A model generated the notes under the pieces. It ran no database searches, was not told where the DNA came from, and saw only the letters and a list, made by a program, of their open reading frames with translations. The position numbers were made by a program, and so were the translations under genes. A DNA stretch of 64,000 nt, taken from the NCBI GenBank assembly GCA_964017185.1, contig OZ024874.1:19142457-19206456 (forward strand), read 5' to 3'. Positions 9,350 through 20,330 of this stretch are shown here, piece after piece; the first letter of the stretch is position 1, and each line of letters starts with the position of its first letter. The stretch is from Rugalucina vietnamica. Taxonomy: Eukaryota; Mollusca; Bivalvia; Lucinida; Lucinidae.

Positions 9350-11512
9350 TTATATCACTTTCAACAGAGCAGATATTGCCGCAGCAATATTCTGCTCCCT
9401 ATTACCATTAGCTCCCTGCTGAAACTGTCCAAAACCAGGTCGAATTTGGTCTGACCTTGGGAAATATTGTTGCTGAGTTTGCCTTGGGAAATATTGTTGC
9501 TGAGTTTGCGGATAAGAAGGGCTTTTATTAAAACCACCCCTAAAATTGTTATGCTGTCTGGGCCTGCCAGGAGGCCCTAGTGTAGTATTTGGAATGTATC
9601 TTTGACTGGGTGGCCCATTGAGATCTCTGACTGGCCCAAATAAGGCCCTCTTTAGGTTTCCTGCCAACACTCTTGTACCTTGGTCACTATTAAGATGAAT
9701 ATTGTCTTGGTATAGTTTTTTGATTATCATTTCATTACTTATGAAATTTTCATTTTTACAGATAATCACCCTTTGTGATTGAGAGTATTCAGATAACACA
9801 AGACTTCTAAATGATGCTATGTAACTCTGTAGTGGCTGGTCCTCACAGGGCAGGGGTAATGAAATTACTACTTTGTCAGCCTTTTTAAGAGCATTCTCTA
9901 CTAGAATTTTGAAGTTTGAAAATATTTCTGGCACAGTAGCTCTTTCATTCCTTAAATCATTAATACCAACGTGCATCACTATTCGCTCACACCTGTTGTT
10001 CATTTTTCCAACAGTATCATTAGCATCCATTATCGTTGGAGACCTGAGGCTAACTCCTTTTTTAGTAGTTCCTGTTGTAAGTCTATTCATGTTTATATGC
10101 TTACAAACAGAGTCGTGTAGCAGTAAGATGTCCTCTTTGATAGAGATTTCATCAGGGTCAACATTTATAAAATCTGTTTCTGGAGTAATTCCACTATTGC
10201 TTATGTTCTGAATTGATGCTGATGCACCTGCAGGATGATTGTGGATGTTTCTCTGACTTTCAACTTCTGCACTTGAACTTGTTTGTGTGAATTTAGCAGG
10301 GTTATTAGTTTCCCATTTACCACCCTCAATATCGTAGTTTATAGTTTGTAATTCACTACGGAGATCTTTGACTTCTTTTTGTAGTTCCAGAACATGTGTC
10401 TTTTCTGCTTCATACTTCTTACATGTACTATCAATTGTGTCTTTCAATTTATCACTTTCTGCTGCATAAGCATCTTTGCGCACTTCAACTTCTCTTTCTA
10501 ATTCTCTTATTCTTGCTCGTAGATGTTCTCTTTCTTTCTCGTTGTCTTTGAGCCTTGAATTTAAAGCGTTAATCTCTCTTTGGTGTGCTTCTTTAATATG
10601 TTCGAATGGGGTAGACTCGTTCTGTATATATGTACCTTTGATCAAATCAAATAACTTAAGTTGCATATCTTTCATTGACTGTATTGACTTTAATGCTATT
10701 GTATTTTCTTTTTCCTTTTCATTCATGGCGCTTTCAATGTTTTTCAATACACTGTGCGTATCAAGCACATGATCTGTAAATTTAACTACACTGTTCTCAA
10801 TAGTAGTTAGTCTTGATTTTAGGACATTAATATCAGATATCAGTTCCGAAGCAGTCTGTTCATCAATCAGCTTTTTGTCAGTTTCAGTATTTACAACTGG
10901 GGTCTCACTTGCAGATTTTCCGTCAGCATATTTTTCTCTTTCATTGGACTTAGTTTCAGATGTGTCATCAGCATGATTTTTACTCTCATTTTTCTCAGTT
11001 TCAGATTTATCATCAGCCTGTTTTATGCTAGTATTTGTTCCTTTAGGATTTATTGTTGTATCTTCATTATTTACAATTGTAACACACTTTGAGAATTCCT
11101 CTTCGCACCAATTTTTGAATCCCTTACCTTGAATCATAATTTTGCCATTTGTAAGATACAAGATCACTTTGTATAGCAGCTCCGTTTCTTCCCCTTCTGA
11201 GTCGGATGGAGTACACACATTGAATTCTATCTTTTCTGTGTTTTCCCTTGGACTGTCCTTCCAGTTAACAACACATTCCGTATTAGCCTCTTTTTCCCTC
11301 AATGTTTTAGCCAGAGCGTAGATCCAGAATGGCATGCGCTTAACCGTAGTTACAAATACAACACAATTTGCAGCCTCTTTATAAAGTGAGTAGTCAATCT
11401 TCTCATAGGGTAGAAGTGATTTGTTTGGGGCACGTTGATTTCCCTTGAACAACAAAGGCAATTTATACCTATTCAGAATGTGTGCTATTTCTAACTGCTT
11501 CGGGTCATCCAT
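9350..11512 (-). CDS. Coiled-coil / SGNH-esterase protein, probable LINE ORF1
   Basis: An intact frame of 720 codons from the first ATG (three further codons open upstream lack an ATG). The N-terminus (about 20-150) is an unrecognised globular region. A hydrophilic stretch follows with three ADDKSET-like repeats (about 165-202), then a long heptad-rich coiled coil (about 212-392), then an SGNH-hydrolase fold: LLHDS (nucleophile S468, in HDS rather than GDS), GIND (516-519) and DNIH (D603, H606). The Q/G/R-rich tail has RGG and a duplicated TQQQYFPR, suiting RNA binding. Coiled coil followed by esterase is the known layout of ORF1p in L2-type LINEs such as zebrafish ZfL2. Strand and order (ORF1 upstream of ORF2 at 822-4415) fit one element later expanded by insertions, but the 4.9-kb gap leaves this unproven. 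A domesticated host gene is the alternative. Confidence 0.85.
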   Translation of the reverse strand: MDDPKQLEIAHILNRYKLPLLFKGNQRAPNKSLLPYEKIDYSLYKEAANCVVFVTTVKRMPFWIYALAKTLREKEANTECVVNWKDSPRENTEKIEFNVCTPSDSEGEETELLYKVILYLTNGKIMIQGKGFKNWCEEEFSKCVTIVNNEDTTINPKGTNTSIKQADDKSETEKNESKNHADDTSETKSNEREKYADGKSASETPVVNTETDKKLIDEQTASELISDINVLKSRLTTIENSVVKFTDHVLDTHSVLKNIESAMNEKEKENTIALKSIQSMKDMQLKLFDLIKGTYIQNESTPFEHIKEAHQREINALNSRLKDNEKEREHLRARIRELEREVEVRKDAYAAESDKLKDTIDSTCKKYEAEKTHVLELQKEVKDLRSELQTINYDIEGGKWETNNPAKFTQTSSSAEVESQRNIHNHPAGASASIQNISNSGITPETDFINVDPDEISIKEDILLLHDSVCKHINMNRLTTGTTKKGVSLRSPTIMDANDTVGKMNNRCERIVMHVGINDLRNERATVPEIFSNFKILVENALKKADKVVISLPLPCEDQPLQSYIASFRSLVLSEYSQSQRVIICKNENFISNEMIIKKLYQDNIHLNSDQGTRVLAGNLKRALFGPVRDLNGPPSQRYIPNTTLGPPGRPRQHNNFRGGFNKSPSYPQTQQQYFPRQTQQQYFPRSDQIRPGFGQFQQGANGNREQNIAAAISALLKVI

Positions 11513-11521
11513 TCTAGTCAC

Positions 11522-12424
11522 GAAAACTAATGACCTTTACAAATATCCACAGAATGTTGAAATCAGAACCAGCCAGATGGTTTATTAGTATCCAGTAACT
11601 GTAGGGTTTTATATGATAGTCTTTAATTTGTCATGTCCGTCAGCGGTATATGTAATTTAATTAATTTTTTCCATCGTTGAAGTAAAAACACATGCAGGTC
11701 TTACGATTCGCCGAAGATATACATGATTGTGAAATGAGTGGACAGCTCAGAGTAAGTGAGTCATTTTTCAGTTACTTCCGGGTTGAAATCGTCAGACTCA
11801 ATTTTCTTAGCTTTTTGAAAAAAAATTAGCCAGATTTTTCGATGTAGTCATTGACTTCAATCATAGAAGAACCTGAAACAAAAGGCATGTCATCAAGAGC
11901 ACACGAGCCGCCCCAAGTTACCCACTTTGAGAATTTTCCAGAAAAACATGTTTGCACTAACTTTTCCCAGCGAAATACATTTCCATGACCCCAAAATAAT
12001 CCTCAATTTTTTCAGATTATATATCCTAGACAAGTAGGCTTTGTGTAATTTTTATTCAAATGCATTCAATTTTCCAGGAAATGGGTCCCACGAAAACCAG
12101 TTATATTTCCAATTCTAAGCCAAGCTATTTAAAATTTTAATAGAATAACTACATTGAGTCTTTTCTAGTTAGTATCTGTGACGTCTATTAGCAATAAATG
12201 CATATCATCATTTGCTTGGCTGATTTAAAAAACAGTAGATGTTTGTCTAACATACCCCACCCACTCATGTCAATATTGATAAATTCTTAAAAATTACCCG
12301 GACATAAAAACTGGCAATACCGCGAATACATATCGGGTACTGTTTTATTTTTGCATTGAAATCTAGATTCGTAATTAGCGACCAAGTTCTGAACATCTAT
12401 TCTCATTAATTTCTATATGTCTGA
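11522..12424. other. Gene-free interval
   Basis: No gene or clear repeat is recognised. It lies directly upstream of the SGNH frame, so it would contain that element's 5' UTR and internal promoter if the frame is a LINE ORF1. Confidence 0.45.
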
Positions 12425-12800
12425 TATAGGGTACGAGTTGACCAAAACAGGTATAAGTTAACCAAAATTGTGTTTGTTTGTTTGTTTGAATTGATGCTTT
12501 ACGTCCCAGTCAACAGCTAAGGTCATGTTCGGACGTTGCCTCCATTTTATGTGACTTTTACCCAAAATGAGGATGTCAAGCTTTGCCTGGACACACAAGT
12601 TGCCCATCTATTTCTTTAGGCCCCATTGGGCGAGGGCCCGCTGAGTTAACCAAAATGAGTAAGAGTTTACCAAAATAGTAATCAAAATGGGTAAGAGTTG
12701 ACCAAAATAGGTACGAGTTGACTTGGGCCTATGAACTGACGAAAAATAGGTACAAGTTGGCCAAAAGGGGTACGAGTTGATTCGGATACAAGTTGACCAG
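12425..12800 (+). repeat. Minisatellite of a 20-22 bp unit, split by an insert
   Basis: Repeats of a unit close to GAGTTGACCAAAATAGGTAC occur at about 12425-12465 and 12645-12800. The array is interrupted at about 12468-12640 by sequence starting with (GTTT)n and then ACGTCCCAGTCAAC. That start is the reverse complement of the SINE 3' tail at 49050-49110, so a minus-strand SINE probably inserted into the minisatellite. Confidence 0.75.
12468..12530 (-). mobile_element. SINE 3' tail, minus strand
   Basis: (TGTT)n followed by ACGTCCCAGTCAAC matches in inverse the tail of the SINE at 48930-49110 (GTTGACTGGGACGTTAAGC then (AAAC)n). The 5' part is not recognisable, so this is probably a truncated copy. 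Confidence 0.6.
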
Positions 12801-13999
12801 AAGTCCACCGAAACGTGACTGATCAGGCGATTCTCTGAAAAGTCAGTGGAGGAGATTGTCTATACAACAATAATATTGACTGCATTGTCTGCGCATGTCC
12901 ATATTCTTCGAACACTGTCAGTATTTTAATGCTAGCTACATTTTTAGATAATGTTTTAAGCTGTAAAAGCACTCAACGATAATTTATAATTTGTTTCTCG
13001 ATTGTTGATTTTTTAACTCGAACTTATTTGCCTTAAATTACTTAACCATTTTGCTATTCAGATTCAAATTAAATAAGTATACAAATATAGCTGCTGTTTG
13101 GAAGTTGATCCAATGCACGATTATCAGAGGGAAAAATGAATACATATAGTAGTCTGCAGTTCAAGTCCAGCCCCAGCCATAAACCAAAACGCCGGCGGAC
13201 ACTGATTGGGTAAATCGTTTCAAACGATTTGCTTATTTCATTCTTTCCAGTTTAAGTTTGGTTTGTTTTTAGTATGGATGTGCACAAGAACACTACTGAT
13301 GCTGGCAATAAAATCATTCATGCTGGAAATAAAATAGTTACCCTTTTGCGGACTGAATACTCCTAGTTCTATCTCATCGAGCGTAACAAGCCAAAACCGA
13401 CGTTACATTCACTGCATCTAATTCCGACTCCAGGCGTACTAACTGGCATGTGTCTTGACTCTGGTTGTAGCTGAGCTCGATTGACGCTGCACGCTAATTC
13501 CTCACTATTATCCAGTTTTACAGCGCAAGTTCTTCGTCTTTCGTCTCAGTTCTCAACACACACGCAGTTGCTTTCACAACACTATCATCACATGGCTGAG
13601 GTGTGGCATTCATGTCAGACACATTGACACCTGCACGTAGGCGACTCAGTGAGTCTTATATGATTGCTAAACTGATGCGTAAAGAGAAGCAGTAAGCGGA
13701 ATTTGGAAGTCGGCTGAGCGACTGAGCAGACATTTTAATGACTGCACAACTTAGTCCTGGAGACTAAAATAGTTCTTGGATTAATATGTTTCGATAGTAG
13801 CACTAAACACTTGCTTCGAACCCCTTGCTGGTTAATCGCAATCAGCAGGGATCCCTCTTAGCGGCTAAAATCAAAAGAAAAAGGATCAAAATGCTACCTT
13901 TAAGGATTGGCATACCTTATGGACGTGGGAATGGGCATGCATCGATGACCATTGCTTTGTCACACAGACAACAGAACAAGGGAAATATGGTAGATGCTT
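12801..13999. other. Gene-free interval
   Basis: No gene is recognised. AGTTCAAGTCCAG at about 13159-13171 resembles a pol III B box, but no A box was found near it. Nothing else stands out. Confidence 0.45.
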
Positions 14000-14459
14000 A
14001 GCTGCACTGACTTGAGACTCGGTTCGGAAAGGCCGTTAGGGAAATCAAAGGAGTTAGTGCTGACTATACCGTCTTCTGGAGTGGACCCAAAAGCGAGAAG
14101 ATGCGAGAAGCAGGAATTAGCTTTGTCATTGGTAAGCTGTCTGTATTCCCGACAAGAGTTGACGGACCGCCGAATTACAATGATACTTCTTCTGCATGGG
14201 ACCATAAACCGACGAAGGCGAATCCAGATGAGGTGAAAATGCAAAAGCAAGCAATGATCAGGAACTGGTGCAATCAGTACCATAGTCCCAGCCTAAAACC
14301 TAGGTGGGGAAAAATCCAAAAAGCCAATTAGTTACTGGTGTAATAAAAGAGAACAAACCGCAATCTAAGTGAGCAGCTATTTCCCTAAAGGTGGCCATTA
14401 AGTTATCTATAATTAGCAGCAGCAGCAACAAAAAAAAAAAAAAAAAAAAAAACAAGTAG
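14000..14459 (+). other. Unassigned sequence leading into the Penelope-like element
   Basis: Short open frames here (to about 14330) match nothing I recognise. A CAGCAG run and an A tract (14430-14452) precede the recognisable part of the Penelope-like frame. It may be that element's 5' region. Confidence 0.35.
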
Positions 14460-16605
14460 ATCAACAACAACGTTAGCTGCTGATGCGGTTAGAAGGCCCG
14501 TAAACAGGAAGTTCAACGCGAATCTCCAACAACTGATCAACAAACTTATTTCAACACTAAATAACCAAGAGCCGGCCCAAAGAGGGGGGCCAGGAAGAAA
14601 GCAGCACCAGTTCCGGAGAGAAAACAATTTTTCAAACAATTCGTTAATAGATGAAAATGAACAAATTGTGGATCCTGAGATTCCTTTACTACAGGCGGAC
14701 CACAATTGGCACAGTCAATTTTAAAGGATGACAACCTGGCTGAAACATCTTCTAAAACATTCACAAAAATTTACAACCTTCCTGATAGAAAACTTAACAA
14801 TACCGAACAAACTGTCTTGTTGATGGGTCTCAAGTTTACACCTACACCTGAAAAAGGTAATTTCAGCGAAACGGAAAAATACATAAAATTAATGATTTCT
14901 GTCGGAAACTAAGACTTCAGGAATATTTTGAGGGTAATGATAATACCGATACCTCTCTGGTCGGAAACAAATCTTACTTTACACCTGAAACAGGCAGAAA
15001 CAAAAAACTTGATACTTACATCTCCGTTACTAAAGAAATGTGTAATGCAGTTCCAAAAGAAAATAGACGCATAACATAGCATAGCACAGGAACAGAGAAA
15101 TGCAATTAAAAGTTTGGCAGAAGATACTTCTATAATAATCAAGGAAGCCGACAAGGGTGGTGGAATGGTTCTGATGAACACTGACTTTTATATGAGAAAA
15201 ATTGTACAAATGCTTATTGACGAATCATACTATTCTAAAGTTTTCGATAATTGCAGAAAAGAAACATTTCACAAAATTAGAAATCTAACGGGAATTTAAC
15301 AAATAAGGAAATAGATTTTTACTTAATTTTGATTGCAAGACCAGTACATTGTATGGCTTACCTAAAATTCATAAAAGCAAAACAATAGAAAAGACATGCA
15401 GAGAAAATGAAAATGCAGAGCACACTGAAGTAAAAGATCCCCAAGACCTCACTTTTCGTCCCATTGCTGCTGGTCCAAACTGTTAAACTAGCCATTTAAG
15501 CCTTCTTCTAGACATACTGCTTAAACCTTTTCTATAACATGTTAAACGTTACTTACGAGATGATATTGACTTTCTCTACTTCCTTCCGAAAGATGTGCCA
15601 GAAGATGCCCTACTAGTTTCTTTTGATGTTGTTAGTTTATATTCAAACATACCTCATGATCTGGGTCGAACAGCAGTAGAAAATTGGTTAGCAAGACACC
15701 CAGAATTGATCCACAACCGTTATTCAAAAGAATTTATTCTTGAAGGCTTGAAGTTATACAGACAAATTGTTGGAATTCCGATGGGTACAAATTGCGCACC
15801 TCTCGTAGCTGATTTATTTTTATACTGCTACGAAAGAGATTTCATGGATTCTCTTAACCATGATAATTAATCTGATGTTATCGAGGCTTTTAATTCCACA
15901 TCTAGGTAACTCGATGACCTTTTGAACATTGACAACCCGGTCAATCAAATTTATCCACCTGAACTTCAGTTGAACAAAGCCAATATCTCAGATACCGAAG
16001 CCCCCTTTTTAGATCTACATCTTTCTGTTGCAAATGGATTTGTTTCTTCTTTTTTTTTTTCTTCTAAAATTTATGATAAGCGCGATGACTTTGATTTTGA
16101 TATCGTAAATTTTCCTTTTTTGGATGGTGACGTTCCTCGTCGTGCTTCTTATGGTGTTTACATTTCGCAACTTATTAGGTTTGCTAGAGTCTGCAATCAT
16201 GTTACAGACTTCAACGCTCGAAATAGATGTTTAACGGCAAAACTTCTCCAACAGGGCTATCGGTATCATAAACTTCGAAAAACCTTTTCTTAATTTTATC
16301 GTAGACACTATGAATTGATTTCCAAATATAATGTTGGGTTAAAGACGCTTTTAAGTGAGGGCCTTTCGGAACCTGAATTTTATGGTGACTTAGTTTACAA
16401 ATTTAAGAAACTTATAGGAATTAATGATTTTACTTTTCAGTCCAGAAAAATCATAACACGTTACAGACGTATAGGTTATAACTTGAATGTTATGCGACAG
16501 TCTGCATGCTTAGTTTTTAACCCAATCATGGTTGATAACTATGCTGCCTTCTTTAATTGCACGCCAGTGGGTCGGGCGTCAGACTCTATGATGGCCCCGA
16601 CTTAA
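14460..16605 (+). pseudogene. Decayed Penelope-like element RT (copy A)
   Basis: The remains of a reverse-transcriptase frame spread over several reading frames. In order: an N-terminal linker (about 14470-14710), a block with LKFTPTPEKGNFSE (14830), YFTPETGRNKKLDTYI (about 14970), the IIIKEADKGGGMVLMN motif (15131), the DVVSLYSNIPHD motif (15625), GIPMGTNCAPLVADLF (15775) and LDLHLS with YDKRDDFDFD (16010-16100), then a conserved C-terminal block ending CTPVGRASDS (16590). The order and motifs match Penelope-type RTs. It is dead: the aromatic residue before the catalytic LDD is a stop (TAA at about 15907), other stops and frameshifts occur, and a segment before GIPMGTN is missing. No endonuclease domain follows. 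The superfamily is well supported, the subclade less so. Confidence 0.8.
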
Positions 16606-17222
16606 AGCTATTCATTTTAGTTGGTTGGGGCCGGAGCTTCTTGTCTGTTGCTTGGCCCACCGGGGTCCAACTGGTGTTTTTTCTTTTGCTCCGGAGTTAG
16701 TAGGTTATTCGGCGACCAGGGATCTCCATCGTCGGGCACCTTACTCTATCTGTGAGTCCTTGTTTTTGATTCATCAGGATGTTTATCATGATTTATTTGT
16801 TTGTTCTTGATGATTCATTGACTAGTTAGAGATTCACCACGAGGACCGAAGAACTTACTAAATGTTGTGAACTACTGCAGAAGCTGAGGGTGAGGTTAGG
16901 ATCCTGTAAAACCGGTTTAAGCCCGCCAGTAACTTTGTGTTAATGATCGTTCCAAGGCGATACTTCTGTGGTGGTTCTTTTTGTTTTATGTCTTGGGGTT
17001 TAATTTTTTGTGCTGTTAGCGCCTTATGTATGTTTTCATATTTTAATTAAGTTAAGGTAACTGAGTGGCCACCTATTGGGAAAATAGCTGCTCATTCGGC
17101 TTACGATATGTTTCATGGTATAAGTGCCTGATTGTTAGTTTGGTTTTTTCCCACCTCGGTTTTTGGAGTGGGAATCTCTTTCTGATTGCGCCTTTTCCTG
17201 ATCTTTGCCTACTTGTACCTTT
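16490..17222 (+). repeat. 3' segment of Penelope-like copy A, repeated at 48 kb
   Basis: The last codons of the RT (from MRQSACLVFNP) and about 600 bp of following non-coding sequence recur, with small indels, at 47937-48540 in the same orientation. The shared part includes the block with GAGGTTAGGATCCTGTAAAA and runs to TTGCCTACTTGTACCTTT, which marks the probable 3' end of the element. Confidence 0.85.
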
Positions 17223-17224
17223 TT

Positions 17225-18395
17225 AAGTATCATTTTAGAAAACAATATATATTCATTCAATAGCTCATTCTATAACCAACGTAAGGGCACTGCAGTGGGT
17301 ACCAAGGTAGCGCCGACTTACGCAACTCTAGTATTAGGGTATTTATAATAGCTCATGTACGAAAAAATACGCTGGAAAATAGGCACAATTTTGGACAATA
17401 CATTATAGAAAACTGGAAACGATTTTTAGACGATTGCTTTTAAATTTGGCCATTTTCTCTTGTAGATTTAAACTACTTCGAAAATGTTCTGAATAGCTAA
17501 CATAAAGATATACAATTTAAGCCAATGATCAGATCTACACATTTACCTTTTTTGGATGTACTGGTGTTGAAATCTGGAAATTCAATAGTTACTGATATTT
17601 TTCATAAAGTCACTGATTCCCAACGATATCTCAATTTTAATTCTTGCCACCCTACACACACAAAAATAAACATACCATTTTCTTTAGCTCGAAGGCAGTG
17701 TATAATTGTGTCGGATGAAACTATACTACCAGCACGCAAAAACACTTACAAAAAGAAAATATCCCACTGAAGTCATTAATACAGGTATCAAAAAGGCAAT
17801 GTCAGCTACTAGAGGTAAACGACGAGGAAACGGAAGAGATACTGCCTTTTACTTCCACCCACAATCAAAAAAGAACAAAGAGGTATTTGGTGTTATCAAA
17901 AACAACATGGATATTCTAAACTCGGATGAAACCATGTCAGAGATATTAAGAGAAACCAAAATTGTTAACTGCAAACGACAACTCCCGAATCTAAAGCTCA
18001 TGTTAACAAAATCCGAATTCAACGAATCAAAATCGCTTGCAAAGATCACCCGATGTAATGAGCCCAGGTGCGGGCTATGTGAACACATAGTTGAAAGATC
18101 AAGCATAACTTAACGGAACAAAGTAAAACATGGACAGTACAGTGCAAAACGTCCTTTGTTGTTTTAATCTGCAATGGTTGCCAGGAATTTTACATCGGAC
18201 AGGCGGGCGACAAACTTCGAAATAGACGGACTGTTCACGACCAGCAGATAAGAGACCCTTCAACAAGACAACTACCCGTCTTTGCTCATTTAGAACGTTG
18301 CTGTTCTACTAATCCAAAATATTCTACTTTTCCTTTCTTTAAATTTTATGTCATTGCTGTCGTAAGAAAATTTTTTGAATATATTAAGCCCTAAA
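17225..18395 (+). pseudogene. Penelope-like element with GIY-YIG endonuclease (copy B, decayed)
   Basis: A 5'-truncated fragment of a second Penelope-like element, starting inside the RT. It reads LENNIYSFNSSFYNQRKG then GTAVGTKVAPTYATLVLGYL (about 17285-17345), then FLDD of the active site followed by a stop (about 17430). The linker follows as LPFLDVLVLKSG (17545) and KRKYPTEVINTGIKKA (about 17750), then a zinc-binding CNEPRCGLCEH (about 18055), then a GIY-YIG nuclease with FYIGQAGDKLRNRRTVH (18190). The usual catalytic Glu before the HL motif appears replaced by Ala (FAHL). Frameshifts and stops make it inactive. It abuts copy A tail to head, and a LINE begins at its 3' end. Confidence 0.85.
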
Positions 18396-18399
18396 CAGA

Positions 18400-20160
18400 T
18401 GATGAATCAGATGATGAAATCCCCTCCAAAGGCACAAGTCCTTTCACCGCTATGGGTGAAATTACAGTTGACCCCAATGGGGTCATTAAACTGTTGAATA
18501 ATTTGAATATACATAAGGCGCCTGGGCCAGATGGCCTGAGTGCTAGGGTGTTGAAGGAATGTAGTTCTGAAATTGCTCCTGTACTGACCTATATCTTCAA
18601 TGAGTCGCTTGCTCAGGGTGCTGTACCAGACGATTGGCGACAGGCAAATGTAGCCCCGGTATTTAAGAAAGGTGAGAAATACGATGCAGCTAATTATCGA
18701 CCGGTGTCGCTTACTTGTATCTGTTGCAAAACTCTAGAGCATATAATAGTCAGCAATATAAACAAACACTTGGCTCTTGAAAACATTCTTGCTGACTGTC
18801 AGCATGGGTTCCGAAGTCAAAGGTCTTGCGAAACCCAGTTAGTTCAGTTTTATCATGATTTGGTTAGTAATCTGGACCGAGCAGTGGGTCGTGGCCACAG
18901 GCAGACGGATGTGATTGTCATGGATTTCGCTAAGGCCTTTGACAAGGTCCCACATAAAAGGTTATTATACAAACTTGACTTCTACGGGATTAGAGGATCT
19001 ACACATAAGTGGATCGACTCGTGGCTCTCTGAGCGCTCTCAAAAAGTGGTATTAGATGGCCGTGCCTCAGATCCAGTCCCGGTTCTTTCTGGTGTCCCAC
19101 AAGGATCGGTCTTAGGACCGGTCCTATTTCTTATTTTCATTAATGATCTTCCTGACAACATCAGGTCATCTGTTCGGCTATTTGCTGATGATTGTGTTTT
19201 ATACAGAAATGTCAAGTCACCATTGGATTGTCAAATTTTACAAGATGACCTGAATAGCTTGGCCAAATGGGAAATGGATTGGCAAATGAAATTCAATGTT
19301 AGCAAATGTCATTCAATGAGGGTGACGCGGCTACATTCAAGCAGGCATATAGATTTCAATTACACACTGCATCAGCAAACATTAGAACAGGTTCAGTCCG
19401 CTAAATACCTCGGTTTAACTATCACAGATGATCTTGATTGGGGTCAACACATTTCTGAAATTACATGCAAGGCAACTAAGACTTTGGGTTTTCTTCGGCG
19501 CAATTTGGCACTGGCACCTAGGCATACTAAGGAAGTTGCATACAAAACATTGGTTCGGCCTCAACTTGAGTATGCAGCTCCTATTTGGCATCCCTATCAT
19601 GAAACTCAGATTGAGATGGTGGAGAAGGTGCAGAGGACTGCTGCCCGGTGGACCTGCAGGCGATGGAGGAACACCAGTAGCGTCGGTGAAATGCTAGACG
19701 AACTTGAGTGGCCATCCCTGGAGTCTCGCAGGGAGCGGTCCTCCTTAACCTTCTTCTACAAGATACACTCCGGTACAGTGTCTCTTGATAAAGACAAATA
19801 CCTGACCCCGGCACCCAATCTAAGGCATACTCGGGCATCACATGAATCACAATACACAAGACCATTTGCCTATAGTGATGCCCTGAAAAATTCCTTTTTC
19901 CCCAGAACTATTCCGGTTTGGAATAGTCTCCCTTCTTCAGTGGTCCTATCTAAGACCATTGAGGAATTTAAGGCTTCTATTTAAATCATTAGCCCAGAGG
20001 CATGCGTTTTAGTATGCCTCTCATCTATATCTTGTAAATAGTTTTAATGGTCCACCCCAAATGTTTTATTTTCCCTTGACTAAATTCTAAATTTAGCCAC
20101 CCACCCCACACCTGAGGTGATGATCAGAAATTGATCGACTCAGTATCAGAAGATAGATAA
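18400..20160 (+). mobile_element. 5'-truncated LINE copy 4 (jockey/CR1-like)
   Basis: A plus-strand non-LTR retrotransposon fragment lacking the endonuclease, inserted at the end of Penelope-like copy B. The RT frame is intact (18452-19984); a 3' UTR follows to about 20155 and ends near GATAGATAAACTTAAC. The 5' truncation point (about 18390-18430) cannot be fixed because the frame is open through the junction. It belongs to a different family from LINE copies 1-3: it lacks their C-terminal zinc knuckle and has the VPQGSVLGP signature. Confidence 0.87.
18452..19984 (+). CDS. LINE reverse transcriptase, 5'-truncated, frame intact
   Basis: 510 codons from an ATG, although the frame is open a little upstream; the native protein would be longer. 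The RT motifs are complete and ordered: HKAPGPDGLSARVLKE (about 26-41), NYRPVSLTC, QHGFRSQRSCETQL, VMDFAKAFDKVPH, SGVPQGSVLGPVLF, then the catalytic FADD at 244-247. The thumb and C-terminal region typical of jockey-like elements follow (YLGLTI, LVRPQLEYAAPIW, RTIPVWNSLP near the end). No stops or frameshifts occur, so insertion is fairly recent, but without endonuclease and 5' end the copy cannot be autonomous. Confidence 0.95.
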   Translation: MGEITVDPNGVIKLLNNLNIHKAPGPDGLSARVLKECSSEIAPVLTYIFNESLAQGAVPDDWRQANVAPVFKKGEKYDAANYRPVSLTCICCKTLEHIIVSNINKHLALENILADCQHGFRSQRSCETQLVQFYHDLVSNLDRAVGRGHRQTDVIVMDFAKAFDKVPHKRLLYKLDFYGIRGSTHKWIDSWLSERSQKVVLDGRASDPVPVLSGVPQGSVLGPVLFLIFINDLPDNIRSSVRLFADDCVLYRNVKSPLDCQILQDDLNSLAKWEMDWQMKFNVSKCHSMRVTRLHSSRHIDFNYTLHQQTLEQVQSAKYLGLTITDDLDWGQHISEITCKATKTLGFLRRNLALAPRHTKEVAYKTLVRPQLEYAAPIWHPYHETQIEMVEKVQRTAARWTCRRWRNTSSVGEMLDELEWPSLESRRERSSLTFFYKIHSGTVSLDKDKYLTPAPNLRHTRASHESQYTRPFAYSDALKNSFFPRTIPVWNSLPSSVVLSKTIEEFKASI

Positions 20161-20330
20161 ACTTAACAAAATTTGATGATGTCACGAACGTTGCGAAGTC
20201 TAACGTCGCGTTACTATAATATGTGAACGTTACTAACGTTGCTATGTTACTATGTTAAATCCGCCTGATGAGTATAATGAAACCGGTCGCGGCAATAAAA
20301 TAACATAAAATCCAGATGTCATTATATTTC
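20161..20330 (+). other. Possible 3' remainder of Penelope-like copy B
   Basis: The block holds repeated AACGTT/ACGTCGC motifs, then CCGCCTGATGAGTATAATG and GAAACCGGTCGCGG. It lies just beyond the LINE 3' tail. If the LINE inserted into the Penelope-like 3' UTR, this is the displaced part. That is inferred from position only. Confidence 0.35.

Noticed and set aside
20261..20292. Hammerhead-ribozyme-like CTGATGA ... GAAAC near the Penelope-like 3' end
   Set aside because: Penelope-like elements can carry hammerheads, but here stem II would be only a G-U and a U-A pair. The flanking CCGC/GCGG also pair with each other, which is not the hammerhead fold.
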